Part shown: positions 1 through 7,480 of the stretch, one piece after another
How the letters are laid out: every line of letters begins with the position of its first letter
Position numbering within the stretch: position 1 is the stretch's first letter
Assembly (NCBI GenBank): GCA_030824835.1
Contig: JAPJRA010000085.1
Coordinates: 1-9,779, forward strand
DNA from: Geminicoccaceae bacterium
GTDB lineage: Bacteria; Pseudomonadota; Alphaproteobacteria; Geminicoccales; Geminicoccaceae
Direction: 5' to 3'
Length of the DNA stretch: 9,779 bases
Made by a program: the position numbers and the translations under genes
The notes under the pieces: generated by a model
Seen by the model: the letters and a program-made list of their open reading frames with translations, nothing else
The model's database searches: none
What the model was told of the DNA's origin: nothing

Positions 1-341
1 GTCGTGGGACCGCCGAGACCTGGACCCTGCACGCTACACCCGGCTGGTCGGCGAGTTGGCTCGAGCGGGACGCCGCGGACGTCGGGCAGGCGCTGCTCGC
101 AGCGTTCGGCGCCCAACTGGGCCAGACGCTGCCCCAAGCTACCTACCTCGCGGCACATCGCTGGCGCCATGCGCTGGTCGAGCGACCGTTGGGCGAGCCC
201 TGCATGTGGGACCCGGTGTCGCGCCTTGGCCTGTGCGGTGACTGGTGCCTCGGCCCACGTATCGAGGCCGCGTTCCTGTCCGGATTGGCGTTGGCGGAAA
301 GCGTGTCGGCCAGCCTTGCAAACCCCACGGCCCCACTATAG
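1..341 (+). CDS. Renalase-like FAD-dependent oxidoreductase, C-terminal part (5' end outside window)
   Basis: This frame is open from the left window edge (first full codon at 3) to a TAG at 339-341, giving 112 residues with no start in view. The end of the protein carries GDWCLGPRIEAAFLSG at about residues 82-97. This resembles the closing FAD-contacting segment of flavin amine-oxidase-like proteins: Gly-Asp, then a Gly, then an acidic residue and a small-residue helix that abuts the isoalloxazine ring. Upstream, LHATPGWSASWLE and HRWRHALVE (about 10-22 and 57-65) match my recollection of bacterial renalase-like NAD/FAD-dependent proteins. Such proteins have an N-terminal Rossmann GxGxxG fold, which would lie outside the window. 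The substrate cannot be told from this fragment. The gene lies on the same strand as rpsB, 111 bp upstream, and is unlikely to be functionally tied to it. The family call is fairly good; the exact function is unknown. Confidence 0.6.
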   Translation, partial: RGTAETWTLHATPGWSASWLERDAADVGQALLAAFGAQLGQTLPQATYLAAHRWRHALVERPLGEPCMWDPVSRLGLCGDWCLGPRIEAAFLSGLALAESVSASLANPTAPL

Positions 342-342
342 A
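316..342 (+). promoter_or_regulatory. Possible sigma-70-type promoter for rpsB-tsf
   Basis: TTGCAA at 316-321 (4 of 6 matches to TTGACA) is followed after 15 nt by TATAGA at 337-342 (4 of 6 matches to TATAAT, with the TATA core intact). The spacer is about 2 nt short. The site overlaps the last codons of the upstream oxidoreductase gene. Transcription would begin near 349-351, giving a leader of about 100 nt before rpsB, a length that suits a ribosomal-protein leader. This is the most AT-rich spot in the region, but the match is only moderate and the call is an inference. Confidence 0.35.
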
Positions 343-385
343 TAGGCGCCACCTCTCACGCGGGCGGCAGGCGTGTGCCCTGCTT

Positions 386-441
386 TGTCCGGTGCCCGAC
401 CTCGCGTCGGGTCACTCGCCCGCGGTGGACCAACCGGAACA
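386..441 (+). promoter_or_regulatory. Candidate rpsB leader RNA structure (possible S2 autoregulatory site)
   Basis: The 5' untranslated stretch before rpsB can fold into a branched element. TCCGGT at 388-393 is complementary to ACCGGA at 433-438. This outer helix can extend by two pairs (T386-A441, G387-C440) around a bulged A439. Inside it sits a strong hairpin, CCCGAC at 395-400 with GTCGGG at 406-411 and a 5-nt loop. A weaker hairpin may form at 412-428 (CAC 413-415 with GTG 425-427, flanked by GU pairs). The outer helix ends against the likely Shine-Dalgarno AGGA (441-444), so it could affect ribosome access. In E. coli, S2 represses its own rpsB-tsf message through the leader. The same role here is inferred from position and pairing only. 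Confidence 0.4.
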
Positions 442-452
442 GGACTAGCGAC

Positions 453-1271
453 ATGGCTTTCCCGACCTACACGATGCGTCAGCTGCTCGAGGCTGGCGTC
501 CATTTCGGCCACCAGACCCGCCGCTGGAACCCGTTGATGTCGTCGTACATCTTCGGCATCCGCAACGGCGTCCACATTCTCGACCTGACGCAGACGGTGC
601 CGACCCTGCACCGCGCCCTGGCGGCGATGCGCGACGTCGCCGCCGCCGGCGGCCGCGTGCTGTTCGTCGGCACCAAGCGGCAGGCGCAGGAGCCCGTGGC
701 CCAGGCGGCCAAGCGCTGCGGCCAGTACTACGTCAACCATCGCTGGCTCGGCGGCATGCTGACCAACTGGAAGACGATCTCGCACTCGATCAAGCGTCTG
801 CGCGAGCTCGAGGTGCAGCTGGCCGATCCGGCGACGCAGCAGGGCTTTACCAAGAAGGAGCTGCTCAACCTGAGCCGCGAGCAGGCCAAGCTGCAGCGCG
901 CCCTGGGCGGCATCAAGGACATGGGCGGCCTGCCCGACATTCTGTTCGTGATCGACACCAACAAGGAAGAGATCGCCGTCCAGGAAGCCAACAAGCTGGG
1001 CATCCCGGTCGTGGCGGTGCTCGACAGCAACAGCGACCCGCGGCACATCCGCTTCCCGTTCCCGGGCAACGACGACGCCAGCCGGGCGATCAACCTGTAC
1101 TGCGACCTTGCGGTTGCCGCCATTCTGGACGGCATCCAGGCCGAGATGTCGGCATCCGGCATCGACATCGGCAGCATCGAGGATCTGGGCGAGATCGAGG
1201 ACTTGACCGAGGCCGGGACAGAGCTGCCGCCGCCCGCCGATGAGGCTGCGAGCGCAGCCCAGGCCGGCTGA
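453..1271 (+). CDS. rpsB: 30S ribosomal protein S2
   Basis: The product is ribosomal protein S2 (272 residues), which joins the small subunit late in assembly and binds near S1 and the anti-Shine-Dalgarno region. The N-terminus [19 protein letters not shown] followed by HQTRRWNP (to about residue 27) is the first S2 family signature. The stretch from P161 ([19 protein letters not shown], then [15 protein letters not shown]) is the second. A charged helical region at about 112-150 matches the protruding coiled-coil domain. The ATG at 453 is chosen because homology begins there and AGGA lies at 441-444. An in-frame start at 375 would add 26 residues of non-S2 sequence. The tail from about residue 240 is acidic and then Ala/Pro-rich, making the protein about 30 residues longer than E. 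coli S2 (241). It is followed 39 bp later by tsf, the classic rpsB-tsf pair. Confidence 0.98.
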   Translation: MAFPTYTMRQLLEAGVHFGHQTRRWNPLMSSYIFGIRNGVHILDLTQTVPTLHRALAAMRDVAAAGGRVLFVGTKRQAQEPVAQAAKRCGQYYVNHRWLGGMLTNWKTISHSIKRLRELEVQLADPATQQGFTKKELLNLSREQAKLQRALGGIKDMGGLPDILFVIDTNKEEIAVQEANKLGIPVVAVLDSNSDPRHIRFPFPGNDDASRAINLYCDLAVAAILDGIQAEMSASGIDIGSIEDLGEIEDLTEAGTELPPPADEAASAAQAG

Positions 1272-1294
1272 GCGGCGCCCGATCCCGAGACGAA

Positions 1295-1298
1295 TGGA
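1295..1298 (+). promoter_or_regulatory. Shine-Dalgarno GGAG before tsf, with two possible start codons
   Basis: GGAG at 1295-1298 is 6 nt from an in-frame TTG at 1305 and 12 nt from the ATG at 1311. By spacing alone the TTG is better placed; by start-codon strength and the usual family N-terminus (MAEIT) the ATG is better. The two choices differ by two residues (Met-Ser). Confidence 0.6.
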
Positions 1299-1310
1299 GT
1301 TGATTTGAGC

Positions 1311-2237
1311 ATGGCCGAGATCACGACCGCGCTGGTCAAGGAGCTGCGTGAGCGCACCGGCGCCGGCATGATGGACTGCAAGCGCGCCCTGGCCCAGGTC
1401 GAGGGCGACGTCGAGGCGGCGACCGACTGGCTGCGCAAGAAGGGACTCGCGGCCGCGGCCAAGAAGGCCAGCCGTGTCACCAGCGAGGGCCTGATCGGCC
1501 TGACGCTGGCCGGCACGGCGGGTGCCCTGGTCGAGGTCAACGCCGAGACCGACTTCGTGGCCAGGAACGAGAACTTCCAGGAGCTAGTGCGCCGTATCGC
1601 AGCGCTGGCACCGGTGGCCAAGGGCAACCTCGAGGTGTTGAAGGCGGCGACGATCGAGGCCACCGGCCGCACGGTCGAGGACGAGATCACGCAGGCGATC
1701 GCCGTCATCGGCGAGAACATGAACCTGCGCCGGACCGCCTATCTCGAGGTCGCCGAGGGTGTCGTCGCCGGCTATCTGCACAATCAGCTGGCCCCCGGCC
1801 TCGGCAAGCTGGGCGTGCTGGTGGCGCTGCAGTCGAGCGGTGATCAGGCACGCCTGGCCGAGCTCGGCAAGCAGATCGCCATGCATGTGGCGGCCACCAA
1901 CCCGCAGGCGGTCAGCACCGATAAGGTCGATCCCTCCGTGCTCGAGCGCGAGCGCGCGATCTATGCCGACCAGGCGCGCGCGTCGGGCAAGCCCGAGAAC
2001 ATCATCGAGAAGATGGTCGAGGGCCGGCTGCGCAAGTTCTACGAGGAGTCGGTGCTGCTCGAGCAGACCTTCGTCGTCGATCCCGACCAGCGGGTGAAGG
2101 CGGCGGTCCAGGCGGTGGCCAAGGAGATCGGCGCGCCGATCGAGGTCGTGGCCTTCGTGCGGCTGGCGCTGGGCGAGGGTGTCGAGCGCAACGCCGACGA
2201 TTTTGCCGCCGAGGTGGCGCAGCTCGCCGGCGCCTGA
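1311..2237 (+). CDS. tsf: Translation elongation factor Ts
   Basis: EF-Ts (308 residues) is the guanine-nucleotide exchange factor that releases GDP from EF-Tu in the cytoplasm. The N-terminal UBA-like domain is clear ([20 protein letters not shown] then MDCKRAL, residues 1-27), the first family signature. [16 protein letters not shown] (about 74-89) is the second; its TDFVA core (80-84) holds the Asp-Phe pair that in E. coli intrudes near the Mg2+ site of EF-Tu. The remaining core and coiled-coil region runs to the end, and the length is close to the usual 280-310. The ATG at 1311 was chosen over a TTG at 1305 because MAEIT is the common start, although the GGAG at 1295-1298 suits the TTG better. 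It lies 39 bp after rpsB and 40 bp before pyrH with no convincing terminator between, so cotranscription is likely. Confidence 0.97.
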   Translation: MAEITTALVKELRERTGAGMMDCKRALAQVEGDVEAATDWLRKKGLAAAAKKASRVTSEGLIGLTLAGTAGALVEVNAETDFVARNENFQELVRRIAALAPVAKGNLEVLKAATIEATGRTVEDEITQAIAVIGENMNLRRTAYLEVAEGVVAGYLHNQLAPGLGKLGVLVALQSSGDQARLAELGKQIAMHVAATNPQAVSTDKVDPSVLERERAIYADQARASGKPENIIEKMVEGRLRKFYEESVLLEQTFVVDPDQRVKAAVQAVAKEIGAPIEVVAFVRLALGEGVERNADDFAAEVAQLAGA

Positions 2238-2277
2238 CGCCAGCATTTCTTTCACGCGCCAAGCCGGAGCCCAGCCG

Positions 2278-3024
2278 ATGAACGAGGCCGCTATCCCTGG
2301 GTCGCGTTTCCGACGCGTCCTGCTCAAGATGTCGGGCGAGGCGCTGCTCGGGGACGGCGAGTTCGGTCACGACCGGCGGGTGCTCCGGCAGCTCGCGGAC
2401 GACTGCGCCGCCGTCCACAAGATGGGCGTCGAGCTCTGCCTCGTCATCGGCGGCGGCAACATGATCCGCGGCAGCACGCTCGCCGACGCCGGCGTCGAGC
2501 GCACGACCGCGGACTACATGGGCATGCTGGGCACGGTCATCAACGCGCTGGCCGTGCAGAGCGTGATCGAGCAGCATGTGGGCATCCCGACCCGGGTCAT
2601 GTCGGCCATCCCGATGTCGGCGGTGTGCGAGCCCTATATCCGCCGACGTGCGGTCCGCCACCTCGAGAAGGGGCGGATCGTCATCTTCGCTGCCGGCACC
2701 GGCAATCCCTACTTCACCACGGACACCGCGGCGGCGCTGCGCGCGGCCGAGATGGACTGCAACGCCATCCTCAAGGGCACGCAGGTTGACGGGGTCTACT
2801 CCGACGACCCGCGCCGCAACCCGGACGCCCAGCGCTACGAGCGGCTGACCTATCTCGAGGTGCTGTCGCGGGACCTGAAGGTGATGGACGCCTCCGCGAT
2901 CTCGCTGGCGCGGGAGAGCAGCATTCCCATCATCGTCTTTTCCGTGCATGCTCCCGGCGCTTTTGCGCGGGTGCTGCGGGGCGAGGGCCCTCATACCATC
3001 ATAACCGAGGAGGCGGCGGCATGA
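2278..3024 (+). CDS. pyrH: Uridylate (UMP) kinase
   Basis: PyrH phosphorylates UMP to UDP with ATP, the step that feeds UTP/CTP and UDP-sugar synthesis. The bacterial enzyme is a hexamer of the amino-acid-kinase fold, unrelated to eukaryotic UMP/CMP kinases. The 248-residue product has the ATP-binding KMSGEAL (17-23, Lys17 first), the glycine-rich GGGNMIRG loop, a [19 protein letters not shown] segment for UMP recognition, and [13 protein letters not shown] near the nucleotide site. Length is normal (about 240 in E. coli). The ATG at 2278 has GGAG at 2266-2269 with an 8-nt spacer and starts at the expected homology; the frame is open upstream to 2179, but that part overlaps tsf and adds unrelated residues. 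Its TGA overlaps the ATG of frr (ATGA), implying translational coupling. Confidence 0.98.
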   Translation: MNEAAIPGSRFRRVLLKMSGEALLGDGEFGHDRRVLRQLADDCAAVHKMGVELCLVIGGGNMIRGSTLADAGVERTTADYMGMLGTVINALAVQSVIEQHVGIPTRVMSAIPMSAVCEPYIRRRAVRHLEKGRIVIFAAGTGNPYFTTDTAAALRAAEMDCNAILKGTQVDGVYSDDPRRNPDAQRYERLTYLEVLSRDLKVMDASAISLARESSIPIIVFSVHAPGAFARVLRGEGPHTIITEEAAA

Positions 3025-3584
3025 GCGATCGGCAGCCGGATGTAGCCGATCTCACCAAGCGCATGGACAGTGCGCTCGAGGTGCTACGCAAGGAGCTTCA
3101 GGGCCTGCGCACCGGCCGGGCCAGCGCCAGCCTCTTGGAATCGATCGTTGTCGAGGCCTACGGCTCGGAGCTGCCGCTGACGCAGGTGGGCACGGTCAAC
3201 GTGCCCGAGGCCCGGATGCTCACGGTCCAGGTCTGGGACCGCGGCCTGGTCAAGGCCGTGGACAAGGCGATCCGCAACAGCTCCCTGGGCCTGAACCCGT
3301 CGGTCGACGGCCAGCTGCTGCGGGTGCCGCTGCCGGAGCTGACGCAGGAGCGCCGCGCCGAGCTGGTCAAGGTGGCGCATCGTTACGCCGAGCAGGCGCG
3401 GGTCGCGATCCGCAACGTCCGCCGTGACGGCATGGACCAGCTCAAGCGGCTGGAGAAGGACGGCGATATCTCGCAAGACGAGCACAAATTGTGGTCCGAC
3501 GAGGTGCAGAAGCTGACCGACCGCCATATCGAGGGGGTCAACGACCTGCTCGCGCACAAGGAAAAGGACATTCTGCAGGTCTGA
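3021..3584 (+). CDS. frr: Ribosome recycling factor
   Basis: RRF works with EF-G after termination to split the 70S ribosome and free the mRNA. The 187-residue product aligns end to end with the E. coli protein (185 residues) from memory. It has [20 protein letters not shown] near residues 29-48 at the start of the domain II insertion, then [22 protein letters not shown] and [15 protein letters not shown] in the long helices of domain I, and a charged C-terminal helix ending KEKDILQV. The start ATG overlaps the pyrH stop by 4 bp. It has one of the best Shine-Dalgarno sequences in the window (GAGGAGG, 3007-3013, 7-nt spacer), so it may be translated strongly on its own as well as by coupling. 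Confidence 0.98.
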   Translation: MSDRQPDVADLTKRMDSALEVLRKELQGLRTGRASASLLESIVVEAYGSELPLTQVGTVNVPEARMLTVQVWDRGLVKAVDKAIRNSSLGLNPSVDGQLLRVPLPELTQERRAELVKVAHRYAEQARVAIRNVRRDGMDQLKRLEKDGDISQDEHKLWSDEVQKLTDRHIEGVNDLLAHKEKDILQV

Positions 3585-3590
3585 TGGCGA

Positions 3591-4337
3591 GTGCGCGTGC
3601 GTAGAGAGCCCCTGCAGCAGGACGCGGCCGCCACTCCACCGCCGGTTCATGTCGCCATCATCATGGACGGCAATCGTCGCTGGGCGCGGTCACGCGGCAT
3701 GCCACCCGCCTATGGGCACCGCCGCGGTGCCGAGGCGGTTCGCCGTGCGGTCGAGGCCTGCGCCAAGGCCGGGGTCCGCTACCTGACCTTGTTTGCCTTC
3801 TCGTCGGAGAACTGGCGACGGCCGGCCGCCGAGGTCGGCGAGCTGATGGATCTGCTCCGCCTCTACCTCAAGCGCGAGCTGGCCGAGCTGACGCGCAACG
3901 GCGTGCAGCTGCGGGTGATCGGGGATCGCGCCGGGCTGCCGCCGGACATCCGCACGCTGATCGAGGACACCGAGGCCGCCAGCCGCGACAACCAGCGCGT
4001 GACCGTGATCATGGCGCTGAACTATGGCAGCCGGCAGGAGATCACGCTGGCGGCGCGGCAGCTGGCCACCGCCGCCAAGGCCGGCAGGCTCGATCCCGAG
4101 GCCATCGACGAGGACATGTTTGCCGGGCGTCTGAGCACGGCCGGCATCCCGGACCCTGATCTGCTCATCCGCACCAGTGGCGAGCAGCGGATCAGCAATT
4201 TCCTGCTCTGGCAGCTGGCCTACACCGAGCTCGTCTTCATCCCGTTCAGCTGGCCCGACTTCTCCGAGGAACATTTGCACGAGGCGCTGCGCGAATATCA
4301 GCGCCGTGAGCGACGGTATGGCGCTTCGGCCGGCTAG
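3591..4337 (+). CDS. uppS: Undecaprenyl diphosphate synthase (cis-prenyltransferase)
   Basis: UppS adds isopentenyl diphosphate units in cis to farnesyl diphosphate. The C55 product is the carrier lipid for peptidoglycan and O-antigen. The 248-residue protein contains [14 protein letters not shown] at 20-33 with the Mg2+-binding Asp26, the [12 protein letters not shown] segment, a NYGSRQEI motif, and [18 protein letters not shown] at 191-208, whose Arg194, Glu198 and Arg200 match the IPP-binding site. It ends in the usual WPDF and RRERRYG region. Residue 29 is Arg where E. coli has Gly, a variant I recall from other bacteria. The GTG at 3591 is chosen because Asp26 then falls at the E. coli position; a GTG at 3597 is also possible, and an internal ATG at 3663 would remove most of the conserved N-terminal block. 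It lies 6 bp after frr. Confidence 0.97.
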   Translation: MRVRREPLQQDAAATPPPVHVAIIMDGNRRWARSRGMPPAYGHRRGAEAVRRAVEACAKAGVRYLTLFAFSSENWRRPAAEVGELMDLLRLYLKRELAELTRNGVQLRVIGDRAGLPPDIRTLIEDTEAASRDNQRVTVIMALNYGSRQEITLAARQLATAAKAGRLDPEAIDEDMFAGRLSTAGIPDPDLLIRTSGEQRISNFLLWQLAYTELVFIPFSWPDFSEEHLHEALREYQRRERRYGASAG

Positions 4338-5139
4338 CTCGTTCGACCCGGCGTTGCGGCAGCGTGTGCTTTCGGCCGTCGTGCTGGCGCTGGGTGCCGC
4401 CGTTGCGGTGCTCGTCGGCGGCTGGCTGTTTGCGGCCGTGGTGCTGGTGGCCGTCCTGATCATGGCTCATGAATGGGCGGTGCTCGCCGCACCGCGCTCG
4501 CCTTGGCCGATGGCCGCCGCTGCCGCTCTCGTCGGCTGCCTGGCCATCGTGATGCTCGAGCTCGGCGCGCCGACCACGGCGTTTGCCTCGGCCCTGCTGG
4601 GGCCGGTGCTGGTGGCGGCCGCGCTGCACCTGCTGCGGGCCGGCCCACCCGGCAGCGCGGCACTGGGCGCGCTCTATGTCGGCCTGCCGGCACTGAGCCT
4701 GGTCTGGTTGCGCAACGACGTGCCCGCCGGCCGGGAGCACGTGATGTGGCTCCTGCTCGTCGTCTGGTCGACCGATGTCTGCGCCTATTTCGTCGGCCGC
4801 ACCGTGGGCGGACCGAAGCTGGCGCCACGCATCAGCCCCGGCAAGACCTGGGCTGGCCTGCTCGGTGGCATCGTCGGCGCCGCCCTGCTGGGAGGGCTCG
4901 CCGGCTGGGCGGTGGGTGCCGGCTTCTGGCTCGCGGCTGCCATTGCCGTCGTGCTCGCGGCGGTGTCCCAGGCCGGCGACCTGTTCGAATCGGGCCTCAA
5001 GCGCCGCGCCGGCGTCAAGGATAGCGGGCACCTGATCCCGGGCCATGGCGGCCTGCTTGACCGAATCGACGGTCTGATCTTCGCGGTGCCGGCCTTTGCC
5101 GCCCTCGTCTGGCTGTTCATGTCCCGCGGGGCGCCGTGA
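4318..5139 (+). CDS. cdsA: Phosphatidate cytidylyltransferase (CDP-diacylglycerol synthase)
   Basis: CdsA makes CDP-diacylglycerol from phosphatidic acid and CTP in the inner membrane, the branch point to all glycerophospholipids. The 273-residue product is highly hydrophobic, with membrane-spanning stretches at about 17-58 (two), 62-105 (two), 112-132, 141-163, 180-216 (two) and 253-269. The C-terminal family signature is complete: [20 protein letters not shown] then [15 protein letters not shown] at 217-251, with the Lys-Asp pair (234-235), HGG and the final Asp residues that bind metal. Length is near the usual 270-285. The ATG at 4318 lies inside the end of uppS (20-bp overlap) with only a weak GAG at 4308-4310; a GTG at 4306 would add four residues. 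The poor ribosome site and the overlap suggest translation coupled to uppS. Confidence 0.96.
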   Translation: MALRPASSFDPALRQRVLSAVVLALGAAVAVLVGGWLFAAVVLVAVLIMAHEWAVLAAPRSPWPMAAAAALVGCLAIVMLELGAPTTAFASALLGPVLVAAALHLLRAGPPGSAALGALYVGLPALSLVWLRNDVPAGREHVMWLLLVVWSTDVCAYFVGRTVGGPKLAPRISPGKTWAGLLGGIVGAALLGGLAGWAVGAGFWLAAAIAVVLAAVSQAGDLFESGLKRRAGVKDSGHLIPGHGGLLDRIDGLIFAVPAFAALVWLFMSRGAP

Positions 5140-6338
5140 CGGTTCGCCTGGCCCCGTCGCCGGAACGACCCCGCGGCGTCACCATCCTGGGTGCCACCGG
5201 CTCGATCGGGCGCAGCACGCTGGCCCTGATTGCGGAGCGGCCGGAGCTCTACCGGGTCGAGGCGATCACCGGGTTCCGTCGGGCCGAGGCGCTGGCGGCG
5301 CTGGCGCGCTCCTGCGGCGCCCGGCTCGCCGTGGTCGGGGATCCTGCCTGCTACGTCGAGCTGAAGGACCATCTGGCCGGCAGCGGCATCGAGGTCGCGG
5401 CAGGAGCCGAGGCCGTGGTCGAGGCCGCGCGGCGGCCGGCCGAGTGGGTCATGGCCGGCATCGTCGGTGCCGCCGGGCTGCGGCCGACGCTGGCCGCCGT
5501 GGAGCGTGGCGCCATGGTGGCGCTGGCCAACAAGGAATGCCTGGTCTGCGCCGGCCATCTCTTCCTTCGCGAGCTGCGGCGGCACGGCGCGCAGGTGCTG
5601 CCCGTGGATTCCGAGCACAACGCCATCTGGCAGGCGCTGGGCGGTTGCGAGCCGACGGGCGTGCGCCGGCTGATTCTCACCGCGTCCGGCGGCCCGTTCC
5701 GGCACTGGAGCACCGGCGACATGGCGCGGGCCACGCCGGAGCAGGCGGTCAAGCACCCGCGCTGGTCGATGGGGGCCAAGATCAGCGTCGACAGCGCCAC
5801 CATGATGAACAAGGGCCTGGAAGTGATCGAGGCCCACCATCTGTTCGGCGTGCCGGAGGCTGCCATCGAGGTGCTGGTCCACCCGCAGTCGATCGTGCAC
5901 AGCCTGGTCGATTTCACCGACGGCTCGATGCTGGCCCAGCTTGGCGAGCCCGACATGCGCATACCGATCGCGTCGACGCTGGGCTGGCCCGGGCGGCTGA
6001 CGACGCAGGCCCCGGTGCTGGATCTGTGCGCCCGCTCCGGCCTCGAGTTCGAGCCGCCGGACCTGGAGCGGTTTCCGGCGCTGGGTCTGGCCAGGGCCGC
6101 CTTGCGGCAGGGTGGTGGCGCGCCTACTGTATTGAACGCTGCCAACGAAGTGGCGGTGGCGGCGTTTCTCGCCCGGCGGATCGACTTTCTGGGCATCGCT
6201 CGTACCGTAGGGCGGGTGCTGGAGCGGTTGCCGTGCTCGGCTTGTGATGATCTCGAGGCTGTCGTCGCCTACGATGCTGATGCTCGACGCGTGGCCGGCG
6301 AGGTCGTGGCCTCGACCGGTCATGGCATGTCTGCCTGA
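5136..6338 (+). CDS. dxr: 1-deoxy-D-xylulose 5-phosphate reductoisomerase
   Basis: Dxr rearranges and reduces DXP to 2-C-methyl-D-erythritol 4-phosphate with NADPH, the first committed step of the MEP isoprenoid pathway and the target of fosmidomycin. The 400-residue protein has the NADPH-binding GATGSIG at 19-25, the ANKECLVCAG loop, and VDSEHNA with metal ligands Asp158 and Glu160. Next come HPRWSMG (His207) and SATMMNKGLEVIE, whose Asn225, Lys226 and Glu229 complete the active site, then VHPQSIVHSLV, QLGEPDMRIPIA and NAANEVAVAAFL. All the key residues that I know are present and length is normal (398 in E. coli). The start is a GTG whose GTGA overlaps the cdsA stop; no good Shine-Dalgarno is visible, so translation is probably coupled to cdsA. 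Confidence 0.98.
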   Translation: MTVRLAPSPERPRGVTILGATGSIGRSTLALIAERPELYRVEAITGFRRAEALAALARSCGARLAVVGDPACYVELKDHLAGSGIEVAAGAEAVVEAARRPAEWVMAGIVGAAGLRPTLAAVERGAMVALANKECLVCAGHLFLRELRRHGAQVLPVDSEHNAIWQALGGCEPTGVRRLILTASGGPFRHWSTGDMARATPEQAVKHPRWSMGAKISVDSATMMNKGLEVIEAHHLFGVPEAAIEVLVHPQSIVHSLVDFTDGSMLAQLGEPDMRIPIASTLGWPGRLTTQAPVLDLCARSGLEFEPPDLERFPALGLARAALRQGGGAPTVLNAANEVAVAAFLARRIDFLGIARTVGRVLERLPCSACDDLEAVVAYDADARRVAGEVVASTGHGMSA

Positions 6339-6354
6339 AGGACCTTAGCGCCCC

Positions 6355-7470
6355 ATGCTCGCGACCATTACCCAGTACCTGATCCCGTTCCTGATCGTGC
6401 TCTCGGTCGTCGTGTTCGTGCACGAGTTCGGCCATTATTACGTCGCGCGGCGCAACGGCGTGCGGATCGAGGTGTTCTCCATCGGCTTCGGGCCGGAGCT
6501 GTTCGGGCGCAACGACCGCCACGGCACGCGCTGGAAGTTCAGCGCGATCCCGCTGGGCGGCTACGTCAAGATGCTGGGCGACGCCGATGCGGCGAGCGCC
6601 GGCGTCGACCCGCGCCATGCGAAGGAGCCGGACAGCTTCCCGGCCAAGAGCGTGTGGCAGCGGATGGCCATCGTCGTCGCCGGGCCGATGGCGAACTTCA
6701 TCTTCGCCATCGTCGCCCTGGCGATCCTGTTCGCCGTGGTTGGCCGGCCGTTCACCCCACCCGAGGTGGGCGCGGTGCAGCCGGACAGTCCCGCCGCGAC
6801 CGCCGGCCTGGTGCCCGGCGACCGGATCACCGCGGTCGACGGCGAGCCGATCGCGAGCTTCGAGGAGCTGCAGGCGGCGGTCCGCGACAATGCGGGCCAG
6901 GCGCTGACGTTCACGCTGACCCGCGATGGCGAGACGCAGGAGGTCACGGTGACCCCGGCGGCCAGCGAGGTCGAGGACCGCTTCGGCAACAAGCAGCAGA
7001 TCGGGCTGATCGGCGTCAGCCGGGCCGGGGTGGAGTATCGTCGCAGCAACCCGTTCACGGCGTTGTTCGAGGCCACGGCCGAGACCGGCCGCATGATCGG
7101 CGGCACGCTGCACGCGCTGGGCCAGATGGTGGCCGGCACCCGGGGCACCCAGGAGCTGGGCGGGCCGCTGCGGATCGCCCAGATGTCCGGGCAGATCGCC
7201 CAGGACGGCTTCGTGCCCGCCTTGTGGTTCACCGCCGTGCTGTCGATCAACCTCGGGCTGATCAACCTGTTCCCGATCCCGATGCTGGACGGTGGGCACC
7301 TCGCGATGTATTCGATCGAGGCCGCTCGCGGCCGGCCACTCAACGAGCGTGCGCAGGAGATCGCCTTCCGCTGCGGGTTGGCGATGGTGCTGAGCCTGAT
7401 GGTGTTCGCTACCTGGAACGACCTCGTGCATCTCAAGGTGATCGAGTTCTTTTCGAACCTGATCTCGTAG
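6355..7470 (+). CDS. rseP: RseP-type site-2 zinc metalloprotease (single PDZ domain)
   Basis: RseP is an inner-membrane intramembrane protease. It cleaves transmembrane segments of anti-sigma factors and remnant signal peptides, and in envelope stress acts after a DegS-type first cut. The 371-residue product has the zinc-binding HEFGH at 23-27 inside the first membrane segment (about 7-27), then GVRIEVFSIGFGPELFGR and a PLGGYVKMLGD motif. A second hydrophobic segment lies at about 104-130, one PDZ domain at about 136-215, and a third segment ends in NLFPIPMLDGGHL, where Asp312 is the third zinc ligand. A last segment lies near 336-360. E. coli RseP has 450 residues and two PDZ domains; the shorter one-PDZ form is what I recall for alphaproteobacteria such as Caulobacter MmpA. 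AAGGA at 6338-6342 lies 12 nt before the ATG, and dxr ends 16 bp upstream. Confidence 0.96.
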   Translation: MLATITQYLIPFLIVLSVVVFVHEFGHYYVARRNGVRIEVFSIGFGPELFGRNDRHGTRWKFSAIPLGGYVKMLGDADAASAGVDPRHAKEPDSFPAKSVWQRMAIVVAGPMANFIFAIVALAILFAVVGRPFTPPEVGAVQPDSPAATAGLVPGDRITAVDGEPIASFEELQAAVRDNAGQALTFTLTRDGETQEVTVTPAASEVEDRFGNKQQIGLIGVSRAGVEYRRSNPFTALFEATAETGRMIGGTLHALGQMVAGTRGTQELGGPLRIAQMSGQIAQDGFVPALWFTAVLSINLGLINLFPIPMLDGGHLAMYSIEAARGRPLNERAQEIAFRCGLAMVLSLMVFATWNDLVHLKVIEFFSNLIS

Positions 7471-7480
7471 CTGGTGCACT

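Noticed and set aside
395..411. Hairpin CCCGAC/GTCGGG as a terminator of the upstream oxidoreductase gene
   Set aside because: No T-run follows the stem, and it pairs into a larger fold ending at the rpsB ribosome site, so a leader role is more likely than termination.
375..452. N-terminal extension of rpsB from GTG at 375
   Set aside because: The 26 extra residues are Arg/Pro/Thr-rich with no S2 homology and would translate through the leader structure. The ATG at 453 has a nearby AGGA and the standard [11 protein letters not shown] start.
2229..2257. Short GGCG/CGCC stem at the tsf stop followed by a T-rich stretch, as a terminator
   Set aside because: The stem is only 4 bp and the T-rich stretch is interrupted by C residues. 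It is too weak for a terminator, and pyrH follows only 40 bp after tsf.
5096..6247. Plus-strand open frame of 383 codons overlapping dxr in another frame
   Set aside because: The translation is almost entirely Gly, Arg, Ala and Pro, the usual off-frame reading of GC-rich coding sequence. Dxr explains the region completely.
4785..6323. Minus-strand open frame of 512 codons opposite cdsA and dxr
   Set aside because: It is a shadow of two well-supported genes, with Arg/Pro/Gly/His-rich low-complexity translation and no family motif. Long antisense frames are expected at this GC content.
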